Below are positions 44,364 through 53,289 of a stretch of DNA of 64,000 nucleotides, one piece after another. Position 1 is the first letter of the stretch. The number at the start of each line of letters is the position of its first letter. The translations under genes were made by a program, and so were the position numbers. The notes under the pieces are model-generated. The model did not search any database. It saw nothing but the letters and a program-made list of their open reading frames with translations, and had not been told where the DNA came from. Source of the DNA: Vibrio hepatarius (GTDB lineage Bacteria > Pseudomonadota > Gammaproteobacteria > Enterobacterales > Vibrionaceae); the NCBI RefSeq assembly GCF_011806575.1, contig NZ_JAATOO010000022.1:1-64000 (forward strand), read 5' to 3'.

Positions 44364-44798
44364 TTAACCTTCAATCAGTTTCTTGCCGTTGATGGCAATT
44401 TTACGCGGTTGCATCGCTTCTGGAATTTCACGTTCTAGATCGATGTGTAGCAAGCCATTTTCCATGCTTGCACCGACCACTTTTACGTAGTCTGCCAATT
44501 GGAACTTACGTTCAAAGTCGCGTTCTGCGATACCTTGGTAGACGTAATTTTTCTCGCCTTCTTCTTTGCGTTCACCCTTAACGATCAACATATTGTCTTT
44601 TTGCATTAGGTCGAGTTGATCCTCTGCAAAACCCGCTACAGCCATAGTGATGCGGTAGTTGTTCTCGTCTTTTTGTTCAATGTTGTATGGAGGGTAACCG
44701 CCAGAGCTGCTTTTCGCTGCGTTCGCTTCCATCATGTTGAGAAGACGGTCGAAGCCGATTGCGTTGCGGTATAAAGGAGTGAAATCTACAGTTCTCAT
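44364..44798 (-). CDS. ibpA: small heat-shock protein IbpA (Hsp20)
   Basis: IbpA is an ATP-independent holdase that binds aggregating proteins. The 144-residue protein has an N-terminal arm (1-38), the alpha-crystallin domain from GYPPYNIEQ to DLEREIPEAMQPRKI (about 34-138) with the family MAVAGFAEDQL and ENGLLHIDL blocks, and a short C-terminal IAI motif. Only one ibp gene is seen. It has a sigma-32 promoter and an RNA thermometer upstream. Confidence 0.96.
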   Translation of the reverse strand: MRTVDFTPLYRNAIGFDRLLNMMEANAAKSSSGGYPPYNIEQKDENNYRITMAVAGFAEDQLDLMQKDNMLIVKGERKEEGEKNYVYQGIAERDFERKFQLADYVKVVGASMENGLLHIDLEREIPEAMQPRKIAINGKKLIEG

Positions 44799-44801
44799 AA
44801 T

Positions 44802-44825
44802 ACTATCCTCTTAATAAGCAATAGT
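44802..44825 (-). promoter_or_regulatory. ROSE-like RNA thermometer hairpin of ibpA
   Basis: On the minus strand ACTATTGCT pairs with AGGATAGT, with a bulged G and a U-G pair, around a 7-base loop. The 3' arm is the ribosome-binding site (AGGA) of ibpA. The UUGCU segment facing AGGA is the mark of ROSE elements of small heat-shock genes. Melting at high temperature would free the site; this is inferred. Confidence 0.75.
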
Positions 44826-45017
44826 CTTAGCCGTGAGTGTCCAAAGCCAGCTTTGGTGGCTAAGCGATTCATTACCATTCCTCAGGCAAACGAGCGCAGG
44901 GACATGGGGCAGAATCTTGGGTTTCAGATTGTGTGCTGGGAAAGTCGTCCTCACTTGAGCGACGCTTGTTACAGCGATGACAGAGGCCCAAATCGCTTGG
45001 CACCTCTTCACAACTAG

Positions 45018-45046
45018 ATATATGGATAGGGCAAAATACTTTCAAG
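45018..45046 (-). promoter_or_regulatory. heat-shock sigma-32 promoter of ibpA
   Basis: On the minus strand CTTGAAA (-35, 45040-45046) and CCATATAT (-10, 45018-45025) are 14 bases apart, near the sigma-32 consensus. Transcription would start near 45010, giving a leader of about 210 bases that contains the thermometer. Confidence 0.75.
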
Positions 45047-45091
45047 GGATTATTTTGAAAAATTTTTTAATTTATTATTTTTCAATTATTT

Positions 45092-45130
45092 AAAAACAAA
45101 AAAGCACCACCCAACGGGCAGTGCTTTCAA
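45092..45130 (-). terminator. rho-independent terminator after gyrB
   Basis: On the minus strand a 12-base stem AAAGCACTGCCC/GGGTGGTGCTTT (two G-U pairs) with loop GTT is followed by a T-run. It lies beyond the palindromic element and closes the dnaA-gyrB unit. Confidence 0.83.
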
Positions 45131-45134
45131 TTTC

Positions 45135-45256
45135 TTTAGAGTTTTGAGACGAATCGATTTCGTTTCAGTTCAAGGAAGAGGCGCGGAACATACGAAGGTA
45201 TGTGAGCACCTCTGACACCGAAATGGAGCGAAAGAGCGAAGTATCAAGGCTCTAAA
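45135..45256. repeat. 122-bp imperfect palindrome (ERIC-like) over the gyrB stop codon
   Basis: The outer arms TTTAGAG/CTCTAAA (45135-45141, 45250-45256) and inner arms ACATAC/GTATGT (45188-45193, 45198-45203) share exactly one centre, 45195.5. The 59-base half-arms match over much of their length (for example AGAGGCGC against AGAGGTGC). The size and architecture are like ERIC elements, but the sequence differs. The right outer arm includes the gyrB stop. Only one copy is in this window. Confidence 0.7.
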
Positions 45257-47669
45257 CGTCTAGGTTTGATACCTTAAGTGCATTCTCTTCGATGAAGTTA
45301 CGACGCGGCTCAACTTGGTCACCCATTAGCGTGGTGAACAGTTGGTCTGCACCAACGGCATCTTCAATCGTTACTTGCATCATGCGACGAGACTCTGGGT
45401 CCATGGTGGTTTCCCAAAGCTGGTCAGGGTTCATCTCACCTAGACCTTTGTAACGCTGACGGCTTAGGCCACGTTGCGACTCTTTGATCAGCCAGTTCAG
45501 TGCTTCAACAAAGCTATCCACAGGCTGAGTACGCTCACCACGTTTGATGTAAGCGCCCTCTTCCAGCAAACCGTTTAGCGCTTCAGACAGATCCGCTAGC
45601 TTGCCGTACTCTTTCGAGTTGATAAGGTCGATACTCAGCGCGTATTCGTGCGTCACGCCGTGAGTACGAACGACAATCTTAGGTAGGTTCAGACCTAGCT
45701 CAGCGTGTTGCTCAACTTCAAAGCTGTACTGGCTCGCACCCACTTCTTTCGCATTTAGTTGTTCAACAAGCTGCTTGGTCCACGCTTCCACTGCCGCGGC
45801 GTCGTGGCATTGCTCTGCCGTTAGACGTGGTGTGTAAAGCAACTCGTGTAGCATCGCGTATGGGTAACGACGACTCATGCGCTCCACCAGCTTAATACCA
45901 GCGTTGTATTGTTGCACCAGTTTCTCTAGCGCTTCGCCCGCCAATGCTGGTGCATCCGCGTTAACGTGTAGAGCCGCGTTATCCAGAGCCAACGCAACCT
46001 GGTACTGGTTCATCGCTTCTTCATCTTTGATGTACTGCTCTTGCTTACCTTTCTTCACTTTGTAAAGCGGTGGCTGAGCGATGTACACGTAACCACGCTC
46101 AATAAGCTCAGGCATTTGACGGTAGAAGAACGTCAGCAGCAGAGTACGAATGTGAGAACCATCGACGTCCGCATCGGTCATGATGATGATGTTGTGGTAA
46201 CGCAGTTTATCTGGGTTGTACTCGTCACGACCGATACCACAGCCAAGCGCAGTGATCAGTGTTGCCACTTCCTGTGAAGACAGCATTTTGTCGAAACGTG
46301 CTTTTTCTACGTTAAGAATCTTACCTTTCAGCGGCAGGATTGCTTGGTTTTTACGGTTACGACCTTGCTTAGCTGAACCACCCGCAGAGTCACCCTCCAC
46401 TATGTATAGTTCAGATAGCGCTGGGTCTTTTTCCTGACAGTCCGCTAATTTACCTGGCAGACCCGCTAGGTCTAGTGCGCCTTTACGACGTGTCATTTCG
46501 CGCGCTTTACGTGCCGCTTCACGAGCACGAGCCGCGTCGATGATTTTACTACAAACGGTTTTCGCTTCGTTCGGGTGCTCAACTAGGTACTCAGAAAGCT
46601 TCTCACCCATCGCCGATTCAACCGCTGACTTCACTTCAGAAGAAACCAGTTTGTCTTTAGTTTGGCTTGAGAATTTTGGATCTGGCACTTTTACCGAGAT
46701 AACCGCTGTCAGACCTTCACGAGCATCGTCGCCCGACGTCGCCGCTTTGGCTTTCTTCGAGTAGCCTTCTTTGTCCATGAAAGTGTTCAGGGTACGAGTC
46801 AGTGCCGAACGGAAACCCGCAAGGTGAGTACCACCATCGCGCTGAGGAATGTTGTTGGTAAAGCAGTAGATGTTCTCTTGGAAACCATCGTTCCACTGCA
46901 TCGCCACTTCCACAGAAATGCCATCTTCGCGCTCAGAGTTGAAGTGGAATACTTTCTCGTGGATTGGCGTTTTGTTGGTGTTCAAGTGCTCAACAAACGC
47001 CTGGATACCACCTTCGTACATGAAGTGGTCATTTTTGTCTTCTTCGCGTTCGTCGCTTAGCTTGATCGACACACCTGAGTTTAGGAACGAAAGCTCACGC
47101 AGACGTTTTGCTAGGATATCGTAGTGGAACTCGGTGTTTGAGAAGGTTTCAGCGCTCGGCCAAAAACGGATCATAGTACCAGTTTTATCGGTATCGCCCA
47201 CAATCGCAAGTGGCGCTTGAGGCTCACCATGACGGTAAGTTTGAGTATGGGTATGACCACCACGGTGGATAGTCAGTTCCACTTTCTCAGACAGAGCGTT
47301 TACTACAGAAACACCTACGCCGTGCAGACCACCAGAGACCTTGTATGAGTTGTCGTCAAACTTACCACCAGCGTGAAGTACCGTCATGATAACTTCCGCT
47401 GCCGAGACTTGCTCTTCTTCGTGTAACTCTGTTGGAATACCACGACCATCATCGCTCACAGAGACAGAGTTGTCTTCGTGGATAGTTACAATGATGTCTT
47501 TACAGTGACCTGCCAACGCTTCATCAATTGAGTTATCCACCACCTCAAAAACCATGTGGTGTAGACCGGTACCGTCATCCGTGTCGCCGATGTACATTCC
47601 CGGACGCTTACGTACCGCATCCAGACCCTTTAGTACTTTAATACTCGATGAATCGTAATTTTCAGACAT
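45252..47669 (-). CDS. gyrB: DNA gyrase subunit B
   Basis: GyrB is the ATPase subunit of gyrase, which introduces negative supercoils. The 805-residue protein (E. coli 804) has the GHKL ATPase region with EVVDNSIDEALAGH (about 42-55), GRGIPTELHEEE and GGLHGVGVSVVNALS. The transducer domain follows, then TOPRIM with EGDSAGGSAKQGR (about 424-436) and DADVDGSHIRTLLLTF. The C-terminal GLGEMNPDQLWETTMDP is typical. It follows recF after 13 bases. Confidence 0.99.
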   Translation of the reverse strand: MSENYDSSSIKVLKGLDAVRKRPGMYIGDTDDGTGLHHMVFEVVDNSIDEALAGHCKDIIVTIHEDNSVSVSDDGRGIPTELHEEEQVSAAEVIMTVLHAGGKFDDNSYKVSGGLHGVGVSVVNALSEKVELTIHRGGHTHTQTYRHGEPQAPLAIVGDTDKTGTMIRFWPSAETFSNTEFHYDILAKRLRELSFLNSGVSIKLSDEREEDKNDHFMYEGGIQAFVEHLNTNKTPIHEKVFHFNSEREDGISVEVAMQWNDGFQENIYCFTNNIPQRDGGTHLAGFRSALTRTLNTFMDKEGYSKKAKAATSGDDAREGLTAVISVKVPDPKFSSQTKDKLVSSEVKSAVESAMGEKLSEYLVEHPNEAKTVCSKIIDAARAREAARKAREMTRRKGALDLAGLPGKLADCQEKDPALSELYIVEGDSAGGSAKQGRNRKNQAILPLKGKILNVEKARFDKMLSSQEVATLITALGCGIGRDEYNPDKLRYHNIIIMTDADVDGSHIRTLLLTFFYRQMPELIERGYVYIAQPPLYKVKKGKQEQYIKDEEAMNQYQVALALDNAALHVNADAPALAGEALEKLVQQYNAGIKLVERMSRRYPYAMLHELLYTPRLTAEQCHDAAAVEAWTKQLVEQLNAKEVGASQYSFEVEQHAELGLNLPKIVVRTHGVTHEYALSIDLINSKEYGKLADLSEALNGLLEEGAYIKRGERTQPVDSFVEALNWLIKESQRGLSRQRYKGLGEMNPDQLWETTMDPESRRMMQVTIEDAVGADQLFTTLMGDQVEPRRNFIEENALKVSNLDV

Positions 47670-47682
47670 GAGTTATCTTCCA

Positions 47683-48765
47683 CTATATATTTTGTTCTAT
47701 TGTGCCATGTTCCACATGGAACATCCTGCCATTTTCATCCAACATGTCGGTGATTTGACTTTCGGTAATAGAACTTACAAAAACTTGTGCCCCCGTCTCT
47801 TTTAAGCAGTCTGCAAGACGCTTACGACGTTGGCTATCTAATTCAGAAGCAAAGTCATCAATTAAATAGATACATTGCTTGCCAGTCATTTCCGTTAGAT
47901 GTTGGCCTTGCGCAACACGCAGCGCACACACCATCAGTTTTAACTGGCCACGTGACAGCACATCCTCTACCGGCGTACCGTTCACTTTGATTCTCAAATC
48001 GGCTTTATTGGGTCCACTAAACGTGTAACCCAGCGACTGATCCCGTTCGAAGTTCTTTTCCAGAATTTCCTGATAAGGGGTATCTTTATCCCAGCCACGG
48101 TAATACTTTAATTGAATGTCGAATTCGGGCAGAAAAGCCTGACAAATCTCTTCAGCTTTGGACTTGAGTTGCTCGACATACAGTGCGCGCCACTGGCTGA
48201 TATTTTCAGCCAACCGTGCCATTTCTTGATCCCAATAACTGAGTTCTCGATAGCTGGTCGCGGTTTTCAATAACGCATTACGTTGCTTGTTCAGTCGCTT
48301 AAAACGTCCCCATGCGTCATAAAAAGCTGACTCGGTATGAAACACGCCCCAATCAATAAATGCGCGGCGATGTTTCGGTCCATCGGTCAACAAATCGAAC
48401 CCTTCCGGGTGGATTAACTGCAAGGGTAACACTTGTGCCAGCTGAGCTAACTTTTGCCCAGACTGACCGCCTATTTTAACCTCTGTTGAGCCATCGCGCT
48501 GCTTATTAATGCCGATCGGTAGCTCAAATTGATCCGAGTTCAAAAAACGACCATGGACAAACAGTTCTTCACAGTCGTTTTGAATCACTCGTCCGGTTAA
48601 CGAGCTCTTAAATGAACGGCCATGACCCAACAAATAGATCGCTTCAAGCACGCTGGTTTTGCCACTGCCATTCGGGCCAATAAGAAAGTTAAAGCCTGAT
48701 GATAGGTCGATATCACAGGCTTTAATATTCCGAAATTGCTGAATAATAAGACGAGAGAGCGGCAT
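47683..48765 (-). CDS. recF: DNA replication and repair protein RecF
   Basis: RecF is an SMC-like ATPase that with RecO and RecR loads RecA at single-strand gaps. The 360-residue protein has Walker A GPNGSGKTS (about 30-38), the ABC signature LSRGQLKLMV (about 273-282) and Walker B IYLIDDFASELD. The C-terminus MFHVEHGTIEQNI is typical. It follows dnaN after one base. Confidence 0.98.
   Translation of the reverse strand: MPLSRLIIQQFRNIKACDIDLSSGFNFLIGPNGSGKTSVLEAIYLLGHGRSFKSSLTGRVIQNDCEELFVHGRFLNSDQFELPIGINKQRDGSTEVKIGGQSGQKLAQLAQVLPLQLIHPEGFDLLTDGPKHRRAFIDWGVFHTESAFYDAWGRFKRLNKQRNALLKTATSYRELSYWDQEMARLAENISQWRALYVEQLKSKAEEICQAFLPEFDIQLKYYRGWDKDTPYQEILEKNFERDQSLGYTFSGPNKADLRIKVNGTPVEDVLSRGQLKLMVCALRVAQGQHLTEMTGKQCIYLIDDFASELDSQRRKRLADCLKETGAQVFVSSITESQITDMLDENGRMFHVEHGTIEQNI
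47708..47723. promoter_or_regulatory. parS-like 16-mer in the 3' end of recF
   Basis: TGTTCCACATGGAACA matches 14 of 16 positions of the bacterial parS consensus TGTTCCACGTGAAACA, with intact palindromic outer arms and a changed centre (CA for CG). It encodes the MFHVEH end of RecF. ParA and ParB are encoded 14 kb away. ParB binding here is only a possibility. Confidence 0.4.
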
Positions 48766-48766
48766 G

Positions 48767-49867
48767 CTAGAGTCGAATCGGCATTACCACGTACAGAGCA
48801 CTGTCATCGTCGGCATTTTCAATCAAGGCACTCGCGTTAGCGTCCGACATCGAAATACGCACTTTCTCACAGCGCAGCGTATTTAATACGTCCAATACGT
48901 AGCTAACGTTGAAGCCGATTTCGATCGCCTCGCCTTCAAATGTCACATCGAGCATCTCTTCCGCTTCTTCTTGTTCAGGGTTGTTCGCGGTAATACGCAT
49001 TTCGCTACCGGCTAAGTTAACCCGAACACCACGGAACTTTTCATTCGATAGAATCGCAGCACGAGAAAATGCCTGACGTAATTCGTCACAACCCGCTTCC
49101 AGCGTTTTGGTTGTTTGTTGCGGCATTACGCGGCGATAATCCGGGAAACGGCCGTCAACGAGCTTCGAAGTGAAGACAAAGTTGTTCACTTCCGCGCGAA
49201 CGTTTGAACTGCCGATTTGCAGCGTCACGGGCTGCTCTGGCGCGTCCATCAGTTTCACCAATTCGAGTACGCCTTTACGCGGTACGATGATTTGGTTTTG
49301 CGCAAAATCTGCACCCAGTTGGGTTTGCGATACCGCCATACGGTGACCGTCGGTCGCCACACTGCGTAACGTGCTGCCGTCAATTTCAAACAGCATACCG
49401 TTGAGGTAATAACGCACGTCTTGGTTGGCCATCGAGAATTGCGTTTTTTCGATCACGCCGCGCAATTCTGCCTGAGTCAGCGTAATTTCAACTTCACTCT
49501 GCCAATCTTCAATATTTGGAAAATCACTCGCAGGTAAGGTTGATAGCGAGAAACGGCTACGGCCTGAACGCACTTGAACGCGGTCACCTTCCAAAACAAA
49601 GGTAATGATTGAATCATCCGGTAAGCCACGGCAAATATCGAGGAACTTACGTGACGGTACCGTCACACTGCCCGCTTCAAAATCGCCTTCTAACGTCACT
49701 CGGCTGATCAGTTCCACTTCCAAATCCGTTGCCGTCATCGACAATACGTTGTCTTCGACTTTGAGTAGCAAGTTACCCAGGATTGGTAAAGTTGGACGAC
49801 CACCTAAAGCACCGGATACTTGTTGTAGAGGTTTTAGTAAGTGGCTACGCTCAATGGAAAATTTCAT
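48767..49867 (-). CDS. dnaN: DNA polymerase III beta sliding clamp DnaN
   Basis: DnaN is the ring clamp that tethers polymerase III to DNA. The 366-residue protein has the three-domain clamp fold, beginning MKFSIERSHLLKPLQQVSG, with the conserved LPILGNLLL (27-35), ATDLEVELI, and the C-terminal YVVMPIRL that forms the partner-binding pocket. Length is exactly as in E. coli. Confidence 0.99.
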   Translation of the reverse strand: MKFSIERSHLLKPLQQVSGALGGRPTLPILGNLLLKVEDNVLSMTATDLEVELISRVTLEGDFEAGSVTVPSRKFLDICRGLPDDSIITFVLEGDRVQVRSGRSRFSLSTLPASDFPNIEDWQSEVEITLTQAELRGVIEKTQFSMANQDVRYYLNGMLFEIDGSTLRSVATDGHRMAVSQTQLGADFAQNQIIVPRKGVLELVKLMDAPEQPVTLQIGSSNVRAEVNNFVFTSKLVDGRFPDYRRVMPQQTTKTLEAGCDELRQAFSRAAILSNEKFRGVRVNLAGSEMRITANNPEQEEAEEMLDVTFEGEAIEIGFNVSYVLDVLNTLRCEKVRISMSDANASALIENADDDSALYVVMPIRL

Positions 49868-49923
49868 AGGACGCTCTTATCAGATTTCTTTTTTGCTTAG
49901 ACAAACAGAGTAGTGACCAGGTA

Positions 49924-49950
49924 CTTATACCCTGATCGCCAAGGTATAAG
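49924..49950. repeat. 8-base inverted repeat between dnaA and dnaN
   Basis: CTTATACC and GGTATAAG are separated by 11 bases, a short distance past the dnaA stop. It has no T-run; a partial terminator or a regulator site is possible. Confidence 0.4.
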
Positions 49951-49961
49951 GATACTGTGAA

Positions 49962-51368
49962 TTAAGAAGAAAGGGTACGAATCAAGTTCGAGTAATCTTC
50001 TTTGATATCGTGACTCTCTTCACGCAGTTGCTCTATTTTGCGGCAAGCGTGCAGTACGGTGGTATGGTCACGACCACCAAAGGCGTCGCCGATTTCTGGC
50101 AAACTGTGGTTGGTCAACTCTTTGGCTAGCGCCATAGCCAGCTGACGTGGTCGCGCGACAGAACGTGAACGACGTTTTGACAGCAAGTCGGCCACTTTAA
50201 TTTTGTAGTACTCAGCAACCGTCTTTTGAATATTATCGATCGTCACCAATTTCTCTTGCAACGCCAGTAAGTCGCGCAGAGCTTCACGTACGAAGTCAAT
50301 GGTAATCGGACGACCAGTAAAGTTCGCGTTGGCGATCACGCGGTTCAGCGCACCTTCCAGCTCACGAACATTAGAACGTAGTCGCTTAGCAATAAAGAAT
50401 GCCACTTCATCAGCCAGATGAATTTGGTGATCTTCTGCTTTCTTCATCAAGATCGCCACACGCGTTTCTAACTCTGGTGGCTCGATCGCAACCGTCAAAC
50501 CCCAACCAAAACGCGATTTAAGGCGATCTTCAACACCATTGATCTCTTTTGGATAACGGTCTGACGTCAAAATGATTTGTTGGTTACCTTCAAGCAATGC
50601 GTTGAAAGTATGGAAAAACTCTTCTTGAGAACGCTCTTTATTGGCGAAGAACTGAATGTCATCGATAAGCAGAGCATCGACACTGCGGTAGTAGCGCTTG
50701 AACTCTTCAATCGCGTTATTTTGCAGCGCTTTTACCATATCTTGCACAAAACGCTCAGAGTGCATGTACACCACTTTAGCGTCTGGCTTGTTATCGACAA
50801 TCGCGTTACCTACCGCGTGCAGCAAGTGGGTTTTACCCAGACCCGTGCCACCGTATAGGAATAATGGGTTGTATGCAGCACCCGGGTTATCCGATACCTG
50901 ACGAGCCGCGGCCAAACCGAGTTGGTTCGACTTACCTTCAACAAAGTTCTTGAACTTGTGTTTTGGGTTCACGTTTGAGCGGTGGTTGATGTTCGCGACG
51001 GCTTCAGCGTCATCATCCCAAGTCTTATGCACAGGTTTACGAGCTTGAAGCTGTGCGGGAGCTGATGACTCTGCGGCAACGTCCGCTGGAGTGCGAGTTG
51101 GCACAGGCTTAGGCGCAGAGACACGACGACTGCCGACTTCAAAGCGTAAGCTAGGGACATCGTTACCACAGAATTCACGCAACAGGCGGTTGATGTTGTT
51201 TAAGTACTTATCACGTACCCAGTCCAACACAAAACGGTTTGGTGCAAATAAAGTGAGAGTATTGTCATTGAGTTCCGCTTGTAACGGACGTACCCACATA
51301 CTGAATTCTGTAGCTGGTAGCTCTTCTTGAAGCTGCTGCATACATTGCAACCATAGCGAAGATGACAC
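49962..51368 (-). CDS. dnaA: chromosomal replication initiator DnaA
   Basis: DnaA opens oriC. The start is the GTG at 51368 (GGGGG seven bases upstream), giving 468 residues; the TTG five codons earlier is unlikely. Domains: DnaB/HobH-binding N-terminus with ATEFSMWVRPLQAEL (about 19-33), AAA+ core with GGTGLGKTHLLHAV (about 173-186) and LLIDDIQFFANKERSQEEFF, and the C-terminal helix-turn-helix with the DnaA signature GGRDHTTVLHACRKIEQL (about 432-449). It is first in dnaA-dnaN-recF-gyrB. Confidence 0.99.
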   Translation of the reverse strand: MSSSLWLQCMQQLQEELPATEFSMWVRPLQAELNDNTLTLFAPNRFVLDWVRDKYLNNINRLLREFCGNDVPSLRFEVGSRRVSAPKPVPTRTPADVAAESSAPAQLQARKPVHKTWDDDAEAVANINHRSNVNPKHKFKNFVEGKSNQLGLAAARQVSDNPGAAYNPLFLYGGTGLGKTHLLHAVGNAIVDNKPDAKVVYMHSERFVQDMVKALQNNAIEEFKRYYRSVDALLIDDIQFFANKERSQEEFFHTFNALLEGNQQIILTSDRYPKEINGVEDRLKSRFGWGLTVAIEPPELETRVAILMKKAEDHQIHLADEVAFFIAKRLRSNVRELEGALNRVIANANFTGRPITIDFVREALRDLLALQEKLVTIDNIQKTVAEYYKIKVADLLSKRRSRSVARPRQLAMALAKELTNHSLPEIGDAFGGRDHTTVLHACRKIEQLREESHDIKEDYSNLIRTLSS

Positions 51369-51752
51369 GGTGCCCCCACTCAAAAGTCGTTATTCGGAAA
51401 GATTGGCAATTTTACCTGTTGATAACCAAGATCGCCAGCGATTGATCGATGATCCAGTGAATAAGATCTAAGTTATTCACATTATTTCCGGGATTATTCG
51501 GCGGATCCCCACATATTGCCCCATTTTTACTCACACTTTGATCCACAATTGTGCAAATTTGGCTCGATCCTGAGTCTGGTGATAACTCTGTGCATGAAGT
51601 TTTCTGCCAATAGATCTCAGTCTAGATTTATTCCTTTCTGCTATTGTTTACTTAGCTTATTACACTGCCATCTAGGTTATTTCTCTTGGTTATTTATCTA
51701 ATTGATTAAAATGACAGTAGTATTTACAACCATAAATATATGGAGTTTTACT
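51369..51752. promoter_or_regulatory. dnaA upstream region with DnaA boxes
   Basis: This stretch of 384 bases holds candidate DnaA boxes TGTTGATAA (51417-51425), TTATTCACA (51473-51481) and TGATCCACA (51539-51547, one mismatch to TTATCCACA), and several GATC sites. This fits autoregulation of dnaA. The right part holds the promoter and leader of the ABC transporter operon. No gene is seen. Confidence 0.65.
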
Positions 51753-52502
51753 ATGAAATACTGGATTAAAGCTGCTGTAGCAGCAATCGCGCTTTCTGCG
51801 GCAACGGTTCAAGCAGCTACTGACGTTAAAGTGGGGATGTCTGGTCGCTACTTCCCATTCACGTTCGTACAACAAGATAAACTGCAAGGTTTTGAAGTTG
51901 ACCTATGGGATGAGATCGGTAAGCGTAACGACTACAACGTAGAATACGTAACCGCAAACTTTTCTGGTTTGTTTGGTCTGCTAGAAACGGGTCGTATCGA
52001 TACGATTTCAAACCAGATCACGATGACTGAAGCGCGTAAAGCGAAGTACCTATTTGCTGACCCATATGTAGTTGATGGCGCGCAAATCACAGTGCGTAAA
52101 GGCAACGACGAAATCCAAGGTATCAATGACCTAGCAGGTAAAACTGTCGCAGTTAACCTAGGTTCGAACTTTGAGCAGCTACTACGTAACTACGACAAAG
52201 ACGGCGAGATCAACATCAAGACTTACGAAACAGGTATTGAACACGATGTCGCGCTAGGTCGTGCTGACGCATTCGTGATGGACCGTCTATCTGCGCTTGA
52301 GCTGATCAAGAAAACCGGTCTTCCGCTACAACTTGCTGGCCAACCATTCGAAACAATCGAAAACGCGTGGCCATTCGTCAACAACGAAAACGGTCAAAAA
52401 CTGCAAGCTGAAGTGAACAAAGCACTGGCTGCAATGCGCGCAGACGGCACACTAAAAGAAATCTCGCAGAAGTGGTTTGGTGCGGACATCACTACGAAGT
52501 AA
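51753..52502 (+). CDS. amino-acid ABC transporter substrate-binding protein
   Basis: The 249-residue periplasmic protein has a signal peptide ending near AATVQA (about 22) and a type-2 periplasmic-binding fold: VGMSGRYFPFTF, GFEVDLWDEIGKR, TISNQITMTEARK (about 92-104) and the hinge AVNLGSNFEQLL. The family is the polar-amino-acid/cystine type (HisJ/FliY-like). Start ATG 51753 follows TGGAG. A hairpin separates it from the permease gene, which probably keeps its mRNA level high. Confidence 0.93.
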   Translation: MKYWIKAAVAAIALSAATVQAATDVKVGMSGRYFPFTFVQQDKLQGFEVDLWDEIGKRNDYNVEYVTANFSGLFGLLETGRIDTISNQITMTEARKAKYLFADPYVVDGAQITVRKGNDEIQGINDLAGKTVAVNLGSNFEQLLRNYDKDGEINIKTYETGIEHDVALGRADAFVMDRLSALELIKKTGLPLQLAGQPFETIENAWPFVNNENGQKLQAEVNKALAAMRADGTLKEISQKWFGADITTK

Positions 52503-52544
52503 CCACTTACATTTCTTATCCGCATAAACTAGGATAAGTCTCCA

Positions 52545-52578
52545 AGCCCACTGCCTTGCTTCTTTGCAGTGGGCTTTG
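52545..52578 (+). terminator. stem-loop between binding protein and permease genes
   Basis: An 11-base perfect stem AAGCCCACTGC/GCAGTGGGCTT with a 12-base loop is followed by a poor T-run (TGCATTTC). It is a likely partial terminator or mRNA stabiliser inside the transporter operon. Confidence 0.6.
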
Positions 52579-52617
52579 CATTTCTACCAAGTACGACTTT
52601 TTTAACTGGAATAGGTA

Positions 52618-53289
52618 ATGGGATTCGATTTTAACTACATGCTAGACCTGATGCCGATATTGCTTAAATATCTCGGCACCACAATGGAAATGGCGACGTG
52701 GGGATTGGTGTTTTCACTGATTTTATCCGTCATTTTGGCCAATATTCGTGTTTTTCGAGTTCCCGTTCTTGACCAACTCAGCCAGCTTTATATCAGCTTC
52801 TTCCGTGGTACCCCGTTGTTGGTGCAATTGTTCCTGCTATATTACGGTTTACCGCAGGTATTTCCGTTTATGGTCGGTCTGGACGCGTTCAGCGCCGCGG
52901 TGATCGGTTTAACCCTCCATTTTGCCGCTTACATGGCGGAGAGCATCCGTGCGGCGATCATCGGTATTGACCGCAGCCAGATGGAAGCGAGCTTGTCAGT
53001 TGGTATGACGACCTCACAAGCCATGCGTCGAGTGATCTTGCCGCAAGCTACCCGCGTCGCACTGCCTTCGCTGATGAACTATTTCATCGACATGATTAAA
53101 TCGACGTCGTTGGCATTTACTTTGGGTGTGGCAGAAATTATGGCCAAAGCGCAAATGGAAGCTTCTTCGAGTTTCCGCTTCTTTGAAGCGTTCTTAGCTG
53201 TGGCGTTAATTTACTGGGCGGTGGTTGTGCTCCTCACCCGTGTACAGATTTGGGCAGAAGCGAAGTTAAATAAGGCGTACGTACGATGA
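52618..53289 (+). CDS. amino-acid ABC transporter permease
   Basis: The 223-residue inner-membrane protein has about five helices and the HisM/HisQ-type EAA motif EASLSVGMTTSQAMRRVILPQA (about 123-144, split for family: EASLSVGM...RRVILPQA). The N-terminal part has the SFFRGTPLLVQLFLLYYGLP block. It is overlapped by 4 bases by the ATPase gene. Confidence 0.94.
   Translation: MGFDFNYMLDLMPILLKYLGTTMEMATWGLVFSLILSVILANIRVFRVPVLDQLSQLYISFFRGTPLLVQLFLLYYGLPQVFPFMVGLDAFSAAVIGLTLHFAAYMAESIRAAIIGIDRSQMEASLSVGMTTSQAMRRVILPQATRVALPSLMNYFIDMIKSTSLAFTLGVAEIMAKAQMEASSSFRFFEAFLAVALIYWAVVVLLTRVQIWAEAKLNKAYVR

Noticed and set aside
44811..45011. 66-codon minus-strand frame upstream of ibpA
   Set aside because: It lies in the heat-shock leader, shows no protein-like composition and has no good ribosome site; the RNA structure explains the region better.
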